From Verrucomicrobiota bacterium (GTDB lineage Bacteria > Verrucomicrobiota > Verrucomicrobiia > Limisphaerales > UBA1096): a DNA stretch of 32,627 nucleotides. Shown here piece after piece: positions 7,380-14,835 of this stretch. The stretch's first letter is position 1; the number at the start of each line of letters is the position of its first letter. The DNA lies in assembly GCA_030749225.1 (NCBI GenBank), contig JASMKO010000014.1, positions 1 through 32,627 on the forward strand. The letters are read 5' to 3'. The notes beneath the pieces were generated by a model. The model made no database searches. It was not told where the DNA came from and was given only the letters and a program-made list of their open reading frames with translations. The position numbers and the translations under genes were made by a program.

Positions 7380-9344
7380 TCATTCCCCACTCAACTCGAA
7401 GCAGGCGAGTTCGCTGGGGCCGCGGAGGTAGAGGCGGTTTCCGACGATGGCAGGATGAGACATTGAGTCGACCTTGCCGTCGCCAAACGGCCGTAGTAGG
7501 CGGAGTGGTTCGAACCTGTTCGCCGCGGCGTTGAGGAATAACAGATCTCCACTCTGCGTCCAGACCAGCACCCGGCCGTTGCCACCGATCACGTTTGAGT
7601 GATCGTAAAACATGTCATCCTCTGCCACCCATACCATTTTCAAATTATCCTTCAGGTCGAGGCAGTACATCTCGCCGTAAGCGGTGGCGAACAGGCGATC
7701 ACCGACGATGACCGGTGAGCATGTGTCCGGTGCGAGGGCGGGATTGGCCATCACCGGCTTGTCATCAAGCAATCCGTTTTTCTCAAACTGATGCAACCGC
7801 GTCGCGTTGTTCTCGGTCGCAAGCAACAGTTGGCCCTCGTGGATGAGCGGCGTGGTGACGTTGAAGTCCGATCCCTCGGTGGGCACGTGCTGCCAAAGCC
7901 GTTCGCCGGTGGACGGATCCCAGCCGCCTAGACTTGCCGAGTCGTAGCCGACGATCTGCCGCCGGCCACCAAGCTTCCCCACGACAAACGCGGAATAGGC
8001 GGCGGCGTGGCCGGGTGTTTTCCAAATCAACTTTCCGGTCTTCCGACCAAGCGCAACCACCGAGGCATCGGTTACGCCAGAGTTAATGATGAGTTTGTCG
8101 TCAACAATCAACGGCGGCGAACTCGAGCCCCACGTCAGCAGCTTTCCGCCGTATTCACGATAATAATTCGTCCGCCAAACTACCTCGCCAGTATCGAGCC
8201 GAACGCAGTGCAGATCGCCCAACGCCCCGTGCAGATAGACCAAGCCGTCGTTAACGACCGGAGTCGCGCGAGGAGAATTGCTGTAGTCCAATTCCTTGTT
8301 CGCCTCGTACTCCAGCCGCCACACCTCGCTTCCGTCGATTGCGTCGAGGCAGCGAAACAAGTCGTGCGTCCCGCCGCGCCTTTTGTCGGGAACGATCACC
8401 CGCTTGGCTGTCGCCGCCGGCCCGGCAACGGCCGGCCCCGTCAGCTTAGCCGACCAAACCTTGTGCAGTTTTTCGGGCAGTTGCCTTGGCAGAGTGGGCG
8501 CTTGGCCAACTCGATCCGTCCCACGCCAGTCCGGCCAGGCCACTTGACCGGGCGGCTTCACAAACCCCTTGGCCGACTCGAGCGCGATCAGTAACTCCTT
8601 CCGATTGGCCAAGCCAGTGACCTCCTCCAATACGCGCTTGGCCAGAGCGTAATCGACGGTGTCAGTCCGGAACAATCGCACTCCCGGCACCGGCGGCGTT
8701 TTGGCCAAGACCCGCACCAAGCCGGCCTCTACTTTTTCGCAGCCAACGAGCAGCGGCGGCAGATACTCGGGCACAACAGCCGCCGCCACCTCGCCATCGG
8801 TAAGCGCCAGTGCACCGGAATCAACCGCCCCCGCGGTGTCGATCTCGGCCGGCTTGGCCAAGCGCGCCTGATGCAGTGCGGCCTTGGCGGCCTCATGCGT
8901 CTCAGCCTCCTCCTCCGGGCCAAGCATGACCACGCGGCCGGAAAGTTCAGCGAGTTGCTTGGCGGGATCGTTCGTGCGGACGATGAACACGCCGCGTTGC
9001 GTCACGGCCCCGACTCGATCGGTAAGATCGGCAAGCGGGGTGACCGACAACTTGAGCCGCCCGGCGTCGAAACGAACCATCGCATCCTTGCCAATGATGA
9101 AGTCCGGCTTGGTCCTCATGCGGCGCAGAGCGAGGTCGAGGCTCTCCTCGAATGTCAGCTTGAACGGACGACCGAGCAGCTTGCCGAGATACTCGGCGAG
9201 TTTGTCGTAACGCCGCTGCCCGACGCCCTCGACGCAAGAGCAGGACAACGGCAACGACAACGGATCCATCACCACGACCTGCACTGGTTTTTCGGCCGCT
9301 TGACCAAGCGCGAGCGCGAGGAAAAAACCGGCAAACCGAGTCAC
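7380..9344 (-). CDS. Exported fusion: PhnD-like binding domain plus PQQ-type beta-propeller
   Basis: Predicted 654-residue exported protein. The start is a GTG at 9344 that overlaps the upstream stop as GTGA; it gives a signal peptide (VTRFAGFFLALALGQA, cleavage after LGQA). Residues about 20-265 resemble periplasmic phosphate/phosphonate binding proteins (PhnD family): DPLSLPLSCSCVEG, a KLAEYLGKLLGRP segment, PDFIIGKDAMVRF and a VFIVRTNDPA stretch. Residues about 290-654 form PQQ-like propeller blades with recurring GEVVWRT, GKLIWKT and GERLWQH motifs. The Cys pair CSC near the N terminus could bind metal. No permease or ATPase gene is adjacent, so classical ABC import is not supported by context. 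The last gene of the propeller operon; the substrate is unknown. Confidence 0.85.
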   Translation of the reverse strand: MTRFAGFFLALALGQAAEKPVQVVVMDPLSLPLSCSCVEGVGQRRYDKLAEYLGKLLGRPFKLTFEESLDLALRRMRTKPDFIIGKDAMVRFDAGRLKLSVTPLADLTDRVGAVTQRGVFIVRTNDPAKQLAELSGRVVMLGPEEEAETHEAAKAALHQARLAKPAEIDTAGAVDSGALALTDGEVAAAVVPEYLPPLLVGCEKVEAGLVRVLAKTPPVPGVRLFRTDTVDYALAKRVLEEVTGLANRKELLIALESAKGFVKPPGQVAWPDWRGTDRVGQAPTLPRQLPEKLHKVWSAKLTGPAVAGPAATAKRVIVPDKRRGGTHDLFRCLDAIDGSEVWRLEYEANKELDYSNSPRATPVVNDGLVYLHGALGDLHCVRLDTGEVVWRTNYYREYGGKLLTWGSSSPPLIVDDKLIINSGVTDASVVALGRKTGKLIWKTPGHAAAYSAFVVGKLGGRRQIVGYDSASLGGWDPSTGERLWQHVPTEGSDFNVTTPLIHEGQLLLATENNATRLHQFEKNGLLDDKPVMANPALAPDTCSPVIVGDRLFATAYGEMYCLDLKDNLKMVWVAEDDMFYDHSNVIGGNGRVLVWTQSGDLLFLNAAANRFEPLRLLRPFGDGKVDSMSHPAIVGNRLYLRGPSELACFELSGE

Positions 9345-10915
9345 TTTTTCTTTGGCGCGAGAACGCGGATGAGGTTGGCGCGGACGTCCATCACATAGAC
9401 GCGACTGGCGTCCTTGTTGACCTCGATCGGGATGTAGCAAGTCTGGGCAGCGAGTTTGCTGCCGCGATCAAACTCGGTCGTGTCCACATAGCCGACGACT
9501 CCCAGGAATTTTCCATTGGGCGTGTACTTCTTGATGCGGCCCACGCCAGACTCGGCGGTGTAAAGGACGTTGCCTGGACCGATGTCGATGTTGACCGGAT
9601 TGCAGCAGGCGGCAAAACCCTCGATGCCGGTGCGGTCGCGCTTGCCCCAGCGGCCCAGTCGTTTGCCTTCGAGATCGAATCGATTGACGCGGTGCCGGGA
9701 GTTCTCGGCGATGAGCAACTCGCCATTCATCACCTGCATGTCGATGTGGCTGCAACAGCCGTACTGTTGCTCGATGATCTTTTTCGCACCGGTGAGATCG
9801 CGGTTGAATCGATAAATGTCCTCCGTGGCGCGCATGCTGTTGCCGGTGCCGACTGCGAGAAGCACATGCTTGTCGCTGACGAACAGGCCAGCTGCGAGTG
9901 CCTTCGAGTCGCTGATCTCATCGATGTTCGCCATCGCAAGCCTCTTGCCGCCCCTATCGTACGAGGCGATTTTGCCATGGCCAGCGACATACACCGTACC
10001 GTCTTCACAGGCATGAATCATCTTGGGATGCGGCCCGTCATCGGGCATCGGCCACTCGGCCTTGATGAAGCCATCCGGGCTGACAACGCGAATGCCGTAG
10101 GTGTGCTGGAAAAGGTCGTCCACCGAGAGCGGCCCGCGATTGCCCCGGCGTTCCGGGCGATCCCCGCCGACCTGATCGCCACGACCGGCCCGTTGCCGGC
10201 CCGAGCCGCGGTCAACGCCACGCTCCCGTGTCCCCGAACGGCGGTTGCGAAATTGCCGGCGTATCTCCTCCGGCAACGCTCGCATGATTTTCCGGCGATC
10301 CTCGAAGTCCATGTCCCGCATCGCCTCGAAAAACTGGCGCGGCTCCACCTCACGGGCCAACTCGACAATTTCCTCCTCGGTGCCAAATTCCAATATACGC
10401 TCAACCTCCGCCTGCGGTTTGCCGCTGTTGCGCGCTTGACCACCGGGACGGCGTTCGCGCTGGCCACCGTCACGGGATGGACGCACCTCGTCGCCGCTCA
10501 ACTTGCCGTCCCCGTTTTTGTCGAGCTTGGCCAAGGCCGCCTCCGCCTTTTCGATTTCGTCGCTTGAAATCTCACCATCCTTGTTTTCATCCAGCGCCAC
10601 AATCACCGGCAACGCCCGCATCATCCCGCCGGAGCCCCGCGAGCGCTGATCCCGTCGGCCGGGATCGTCCGCGCTGCGCGGTTGCGCAAACTCCATCTTG
10701 CCCTCCCCCCACGAGATGCCGACGAGCAGGTCGTCATTATGCGTCAGGGCAATGGTTTTAATGGTGATTGGGTGTCCGCTGGCATGTTTACCGAATTGGA
10801 TCGGCTTCGCCTCAACGTGCGTGCCCTCCGGGTTGGCCTCCTCCTGCGCTTGGGCAAGCGCTACGCCAAGCCAAAGCGCAGCGACCCACGCGAGTCGTTT
10901 CATGTGCCGCTTCAC
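9341..10915 (-). CDS. Secreted EF-hand protein with NHL-like beta-propeller
   Basis: Predicted exported protein of 524 residues. The GTG at 10915 overlaps the upstream stop (GTGA); an ATG four codons later (10903) is an equally good start and gives signal peptide MKRLAWVAALWLGVALAQA. Two perfect EF-hand loops, DENKDGEISSDE (109-120) and DKNGDGKLSGDE (132-143), predict calcium binding. A long Arg/Gly-rich low-complexity linker follows (about 145-245), then an NHL-type propeller to the C terminus. Its blades include SRHRVNRFD, FAACCNPVNI and TAESGVGRIKKYT, closely echoed in the next protein upstream (RHRVEKYD, FTGCCNPVSV, TAERGQPRIKLF). A second Cys pair occurs in YGCCSHID. Scaffold or metal/redox roles are possible; no enzymatic motif was recognised. 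Confidence 0.82.
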   Translation of the reverse strand: MKRHMKRLAWVAALWLGVALAQAQEEANPEGTHVEAKPIQFGKHASGHPITIKTIALTHNDDLLVGISWGEGKMEFAQPRSADDPGRRDQRSRGSGGMMRALPVIVALDENKDGEISSDEIEKAEAALAKLDKNGDGKLSGDEVRPSRDGGQRERRPGGQARNSGKPQAEVERILEFGTEEEIVELAREVEPRQFFEAMRDMDFEDRRKIMRALPEEIRRQFRNRRSGTRERGVDRGSGRQRAGRGDQVGGDRPERRGNRGPLSVDDLFQHTYGIRVVSPDGFIKAEWPMPDDGPHPKMIHACEDGTVYVAGHGKIASYDRGGKRLAMANIDEISDSKALAAGLFVSDKHVLLAVGTGNSMRATEDIYRFNRDLTGAKKIIEQQYGCCSHIDMQVMNGELLIAENSRHRVNRFDLEGKRLGRWGKRDRTGIEGFAACCNPVNIDIGPGNVLYTAESGVGRIKKYTPNGKFLGVVGYVDTTEFDRGSKLAAQTCYIPIEVNKDASRVYVMDVRANLIRVLAPKKK

Positions 10916-11901
10916 GCCAAGTCAAACAGCCGGAAGGATGCGGTGGTGTGGTCGAGCGCGACGACCTGTCGATCGAGCAGCGCAACCTCAATGCCGCCGT
11001 TTTGGCAGATGAGCAACTCGGCGTCCGTGTCCACCCGCTCATGCTCGGTGGTGTCGAACGCGTCCGGCTCGGCGATCACAGAACGGAGTTTGCCGTCCTT
11101 GTCGAAAAGCTTGATGCGCGGCTGACCGCGCTCGGCGGTCACGTAATCGCCGCCGCCAGTCACCGCCACGCTCACCGGATTGCAGCAACCGGTGAAGCCG
11201 TCGAGACCGCGGGTGCGCTGGCCCCAGCGCGATTTCAACTCGCCATCGGCATCGTACTTTTCAACCCGATGCCGGCCAGGGTGTGCCACGACCAACGAGT
11301 CACCAGCCCAGGTGATCGGAAAAAACGACTTGGGGACGGCAAACCGGCCGCCCTTGCCACCGGCCAACTGCTCAAGAACTTCGCCGCTGCTGCTGATGTG
11401 CCAAATGGCGCTACTGCCACCGTCAGCCGCATAGATGGATCCGTCCCCGGCGATAGCCAGACTGGTAAGCGCAGCGTCTTTGGCCAAGGGCTTGGTCTTG
11501 TCCTGCGGTCTGCCGTCGAGATCGCACAACCACAGCAGATCGCGAAAGCCAACTACCATTCGCCGCTTGGCTACGGCGAGGCAACGCGGCGTGTGGTTGA
11601 ACTCAATCCGACGCACCAACTCCCCGCTTGGCTTGAACATGGCGACCGTCGAGTCACCGGCCACATAAACCAAGCCGCCGGCCACGGTCATGTCGCGCGT
11701 TTGGACAAGCCCGGTCGGGAGCCAGCCGCTTGGTTTCGGTCGGGCCGCCGAAGCATGCGCCCCGGTCTGCACCGCCACTCCGATCGCGGCGATGGACTGG
11801 GCACCCCGGCTGAAAAACTGGCGTCGCGTGGATTGGCAGTCACTGGTCGAGCAACCGCAATCGGCGAAGGTGTTCGAAGCGTTCTTTTTGGATTTTGACA
11901 T
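10912..11901 (-). CDS. Tat-exported NHL-like beta-propeller protein
   Basis: Predicted 329-residue protein, first gene of the three-propeller operon. The ATG at 11901 is chosen because it gives a compact Tat signal: STRRQFFSRG with Arg26-Arg27, then a hydrophobic stretch ending in AHASAA. The frame extends upstream to 12009 but that part is unlike a protein start. The N-terminal region before the twin Arg is Cys-rich (CGCSTSDC), an unusual place for a metal-binding motif. The rest is a run of propeller blades, including RHRVEKYD, RGLDGFTGCCNPV and TAERGQPRIK, shared with the EF-hand propeller downstream. Tat export suggests folding, perhaps with a cofactor, before export. Function unknown. 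Confidence 0.82.
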   Translation of the reverse strand: MSKSKKNASNTFADCGCSTSDCQSTRRQFFSRGAQSIAAIGVAVQTGAHASAARPKPSGWLPTGLVQTRDMTVAGGLVYVAGDSTVAMFKPSGELVRRIEFNHTPRCLAVAKRRMVVGFRDLLWLCDLDGRPQDKTKPLAKDAALTSLAIAGDGSIYAADGGSSAIWHISSSGEVLEQLAGGKGGRFAVPKSFFPITWAGDSLVVAHPGRHRVEKYDADGELKSRWGQRTRGLDGFTGCCNPVSVAVTGGGDYVTAERGQPRIKLFDKDGKLRSVIAEPDAFDTTEHERVDTDAELLICQNGGIEVALLDRQVVALDHTTASFRLFDLA

Positions 11902-12070
11902 AAGTTTGATCGATTTTTCCGCGTGAGCAGGCCAAGACGGCGCAAACGGCCAAATGGTTACAGCCCACAACCTAACGAGCGGGAAATATCCCACGGCTCG
12001 TGCCGCCATGCAACTGTTGACAACGGGCCAGGTTCATTGTGGCATCGGGGTACCGGAGAAATCGGAAAAA

Positions 12071-13111
12071 ATGAAAAAATTCAACATCGGAGTGATTGGC
12101 TACGGGTGGGTGGCCGGCGCGCACATCGACGCCATCAACGCCACCGGAAAGGGACAGGTCACGGCAGTCTGCTCCTCGAGAAAACTAGACTCGGCCGAAC
12201 TCAGCGCCAAGCACGGCAGCGAGATCCAGTGCCACACCGTCCTCAAGAAAATGCTCGCCGACCCGGCGATCGACATAGTCTCGGTGTGCAGCTACCCGAA
12301 CCAACACGCCCGGCAGGTCGCCGCAGCAGCCGAGGCGGGCAAGCACCTCATTATCGAGAAGCCAGTTGCGCTAAACCTGAAGGATTTGCGGACAATGCAG
12401 AAGGCCGTGGCGAAGGCCGGAGTGAAGACCTGCGTCTGTTTTGAGTGCCGCTACTCAAGCCAGTTCCTCGCCACCAAGGCGGTGATTGATCGCGGACTGC
12501 TGGGCACAATCCATTATGGCGAGGTGGACTACTATCACGGCATCGGCCCATGGTACGGACAGTTCCGCTGGAACACCAAGCGCAACGCCGGCGGCAGCAG
12601 CCTGCTCTCGGCCGGCTGCCACGCGCTCGACGCGCTGCTGCTCTGCATGGGCGACGCGGTGGAGAGTGTCAGCAGTTACTCCACCGGCTCGGCCAACCAG
12701 GATTTCAAAAAATACGAGTACGACACGAGCAGCGTGACGATCCTCAAGTTCAAGGACGGGCGCATCGGTAAAACGACGTCGGTGATCGATTGCCTACAGC
12801 CGTATTATTTTCACACGCACCTCGTTGGGAGCGAGGGCAGCCTGAAAGACAACCAGTTTCACTCGAACAAGATCGCCGGACTCAACAAAGACAAGTGGAG
12901 CGAGTTGTCGATGAAGCTGGTTGACTCCGGCGACGTGAGCGATCACCCGTTCCAGACGCAGTTCGAGGCATTCTTCACCGCCTTGGCCAAGGGCAAGACC
13001 ATGCCGCTGACCGACCTCGCCACGGCGGCCAAGACGCACGAGGTCATCTTCGCCGCCGACCTGTCCGCGAAAAAGAACCGGACGGTGAAACTTTCTGAGA
13101 TGCGTGCCTGA
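12071..13111 (+). CDS. Gfo/Idh/MocA family oxidoreductase
   Basis: NAD(P)-dependent sugar or inositol dehydrogenase-like protein, 346 residues. It has an N-terminal Rossmann fold with GYGWVAG (10-16), SVCSYPNQHA, and the family hallmark EKPVA (from residue 96) that carries the catalytic Lys, then the C-terminal alpha/beta substrate domain with SAGCHALDALL, where the His is usually catalytic. The ATG at 12071 gives the classical MKKFNIGVIG start; the frame is open further upstream without family resemblance. No signal peptide, so cytosolic, unlike the many Tat-exported PVC paralogues. The stop overlaps the start of the PIG-L gene by eight bases, implying joint action on one substrate, possibly an acetylated amino sugar. 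The substrate is not known. Confidence 0.9.
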   Translation: MKKFNIGVIGYGWVAGAHIDAINATGKGQVTAVCSSRKLDSAELSAKHGSEIQCHTVLKKMLADPAIDIVSVCSYPNQHARQVAAAAEAGKHLIIEKPVALNLKDLRTMQKAVAKAGVKTCVCFECRYSSQFLATKAVIDRGLLGTIHYGEVDYYHGIGPWYGQFRWNTKRNAGGSSLLSAGCHALDALLLCMGDAVESVSSYSTGSANQDFKKYEYDTSSVTILKFKDGRIGKTTSVIDCLQPYYFHTHLVGSEGSLKDNQFHSNKIAGLNKDKWSELSMKLVDSGDVSDHPFQTQFEAFFTALAKGKTMPLTDLATAAKTHEVIFAADLSAKKNRTVKLSEMRA

Positions 13112-13916
13112 CCCGACCGACCAACGGCGTCCCGCCGCCATCGCCATCGCCGCACACCCGGACGACATCGAGTTCATGATGGCTGGCACACTGCTGCTGC
13201 TGCGTGAGGCCGGTTGGGATATTCATTGCCTCAACCTCTCCAGCGGTAACTGCGGCAACGTCAGTCTCAGTACGGAGAAGACGGAGGCCAAGCGCCTGGC
13301 CGAGGCGCAGGAAGCAGCGGCCATCCTCGGGGCCACACTCCATCCGCCGTTCTCGCGCGACCTTGAGATTCTTTACGATCTGCGCCACCTACGGCGCCTA
13401 GCCTCGATCATCCGCGAGGTCAACCCGTCGATCGTGCTGACTCACTCGCCAGAGGATTACATGGAGGATCATATGAACACCTCCCGCCTCGCGGTGACAG
13501 CCGCCTTCGCGCGCGGCATGCCCAATTTTGAAGTGTCGCCGGAGAGAGAGTCGGTGGAGAGCGAGGTGGCGGTCTATCACGGGATGCCCCACGGGCTGAG
13601 GGACGGCCTGCGGAGATGGATCGTGCCCGGGCTGTTTGTCGACACGACAAGCGTGCTCGAGACCAAGCGGAGGGCACTGGCCGCGCATCGCAGCCAGAAG
13701 GAATGGCTCGACGTCAGCCAAGGGCTAGACTCGTACCTGCGGACAATGGAGGAAATGTCGCTGGCGCTTGGCCGGGCGTCGGGGAAGTTTCGGGACGCCG
13801 AGGGGTGGCGGCGGCACGCGCACATTGGCTTCAGCGCCGAGGAAATCGACCCGCTTGGCCAAGCGCTTGGCCAAGCGGCCCTTGCGAACGTGGACTACGA
13901 AGCTGGTCTGGGTTGA
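13104..13916 (+). CDS. PIG-L/LmbE family deacetylase
   Basis: Zinc-dependent N-deacetylase-type protein of 270 residues, related to GlcNAc-PI deacetylase, MshB and BshB. It begins with a GTG (13104) inside the end of the upstream dehydrogenase gene. The metal site is seen as AHPDD (residues 17-21) and a second motif THSPEDYMEDH, which supplies the other zinc His. A GNVSL stretch and a C-terminal helical region follow. The C terminus contains LGQALGQA, encoded by two tandem palindrome copies, apparently added to the end of the family domain. Likely substrate is an N-acetylated sugar or sugar conjugate; the paired Gfo/Idh/MocA gene suggests a small catabolic or modification unit. Confidence 0.9.
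   Translation: MPDPTDQRRPAAIAIAAHPDDIEFMMAGTLLLLREAGWDIHCLNLSSGNCGNVSLSTEKTEAKRLAEAQEAAAILGATLHPPFSRDLEILYDLRHLRRLASIIREVNPSIVLTHSPEDYMEDHMNTSRLAVTAAFARGMPNFEVSPERESVESEVAVYHGMPHGLRDGLRRWIVPGLFVDTTSVLETKRRALAAHRSQKEWLDVSQGLDSYLRTMEEMSLALGRASGKFRDAEGWRRHAHIGFSAEEIDPLGQALGQAALANVDYEAGLG
13851..13878. repeat. 28-bp perfect palindrome made of two overlapping copies
   Basis: Two CGCTTGGCCAAGCG cores (13852-13865 and 13864-13877) share two bases and form a 12-base tandem repeat. Because each unit is itself palindromic, the whole 28 bases form one perfect palindrome centred on AGCGCT. It is translated as P-LGQALGQA near the end of the PIG-L protein. Confidence 0.88.
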
Positions 13917-13934
13917 ACCGCAACCACGGTTCAA
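13913..13934. terminator. Stem-loop spanning two convergent stop codons
   Basis: TTGAACCG (13913-13920), loop CAACCA, CGGTTCAA (13927-13934) form an 8-bp perfect stem. The left arm carries the TGA of the PIG-L gene (13914-13916) and the right arm, on the other strand, the TGA of the small leftward gene (13931-13933). There is no U-tract on either side, so it may be an RNA-stabilising or Rho-related 3' structure rather than an intrinsic terminator. Confidence 0.45.
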
Positions 13935-14149
13935 GCCACCATGTCGAGAACGTGCTGGTCGTTCTCGTCAGCCACCCGGAGGAGCTTGGCCGCAACGGCC
14001 GCCTGCTCCCGCGAGCTTATGCCCAACTTCACCGCCTCCGCCGGTTCAGCCGTCAACGACTGCTTCAAGTCGCTCCAAGCCGACCGGAACAACCTTTGCG
14101 CGGAATACTGGATAGCAGCTACCTGCACAATCACTGTCATTATCGACAC
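13931..14149 (-). CDS. Possible small protein, 72 residues, unknown
   Basis: Short reading frame starting at GTG 14149 (or ATG three codons on). The N terminus is hydrophobic (MTVIVQVAAIQ) and the rest has ordinary amphipathic composition ending in NDQHVLDMVA. I do not recognise a family. In favour: it fills an otherwise empty 256-base gap between two rightward genes, and its stop sits symmetrically with the PIG-L stop in a stem-loop. Against: only 23 bases separate its start from the divergent esterase start, no Shine-Dalgarno site is seen, and it is short. It could be a chance frame. Confidence 0.35.
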   Translation of the reverse strand: MSIMTVIVQVAAIQYSAQRLFRSAWSDLKQSLTAEPAEAVKLGISSREQAAVAAKLLRVADENDQHVLDMVA

Positions 14150-14172
14150 GAGCAGGAAAAACTTTAGCTATC

Positions 14173-14835
14173 ATGCCTTGGCTCGCGGTGGCCAATCGCT
14201 ACACTGCCGCGGTGCTGAACACGGAATTGATCCCCGCCACCGAGGCGAGTTCCGGGTGCCTCATGGTGGTGCTGCATGGGCTGGGCGACAGCATGGAAGG
14301 CTTTCGCTGGCTGCCGCATGCGCTGGACAACTCCAGGCTCAACCTTCTGCTCGTTAACGCGCCGGACGATTATCTCACCGGCTTTTCGTGGTACGACATC
14401 GCGGCGCCTGCCGCCGGAGTGGAGCGGAGTCGCGACCTGCTTTTTGGCCTGCTCGATCGGCAACGCGCCGACGGCTTCGCCACGGAGCAGACGTTTCTGT
14501 TCGGTTTTTCGCAGGGCTGCCTGATGACTCTGGAAATTGGCCTGCGCTATCCACACCGCCTGGCCGGCCTGGTTGGCATCAGCGGCTACGCGCACGAGCC
14601 GGGTAATCTCGTCGCCGAGCAGTCGCCGGTCGCGGCGGAGCAGTCGTTCCTCATCACCCACGGCACCGCCGATCCGCTCCTGCCGCTGGCCCAGACCCAG
14701 GCACAGATGGAGCAACTGAAGGCCGGGGGTATCCGGATGCAATGGGAGGTGTTCGAGAAGGCGCACACGATCCAGGGCGAAGCCGAACTGGAAGTGGTCC
14801 GAAAGTTTGTCGGGGACCGGATGCCGGCGTCATGA
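14173..14835 (+). CDS. Carboxylesterase / phospholipase-type alpha/beta hydrolase
   Basis: Serine hydrolase of 220 residues in the abhydrolase_2 (YpfH, acyl-protein thioesterase-like) family. The oxyanion-loop motif HGLGDS is at 35-40, the nucleophile elbow GFSQG at 111-115 (Ser113), the acid probably Asp in HGTADPL near 165, and the catalytic His in KAHTI near 194. No signal peptide, so cytosolic. It would hydrolyse short acyl esters or phospholipid esters; the physiological substrate cannot be inferred. Its last six bases overlap, tail to tail, the end of the MMPL transporter gene on the other strand. Confidence 0.88.
   Translation: MPWLAVANRYTAAVLNTELIPATEASSGCLMVVLHGLGDSMEGFRWLPHALDNSRLNLLLVNAPDDYLTGFSWYDIAAPAAGVERSRDLLFGLLDRQRADGFATEQTFLFGFSQGCLMTLEIGLRYPHRLAGLVGISGYAHEPGNLVAEQSPVAAEQSFLITHGTADPLLPLAQTQAQMEQLKAGGIRMQWEVFEKAHTIQGEAELEVVRKFVGDRMPAS

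Noticed and set aside
10768..11898. 376-codon rightward frame opposite the Tat propeller and its downstream neighbour
   Set aside because: The minus-strand frames have signal peptides, propeller motifs and overlapping stops/starts; this one has none and crosses two of them.
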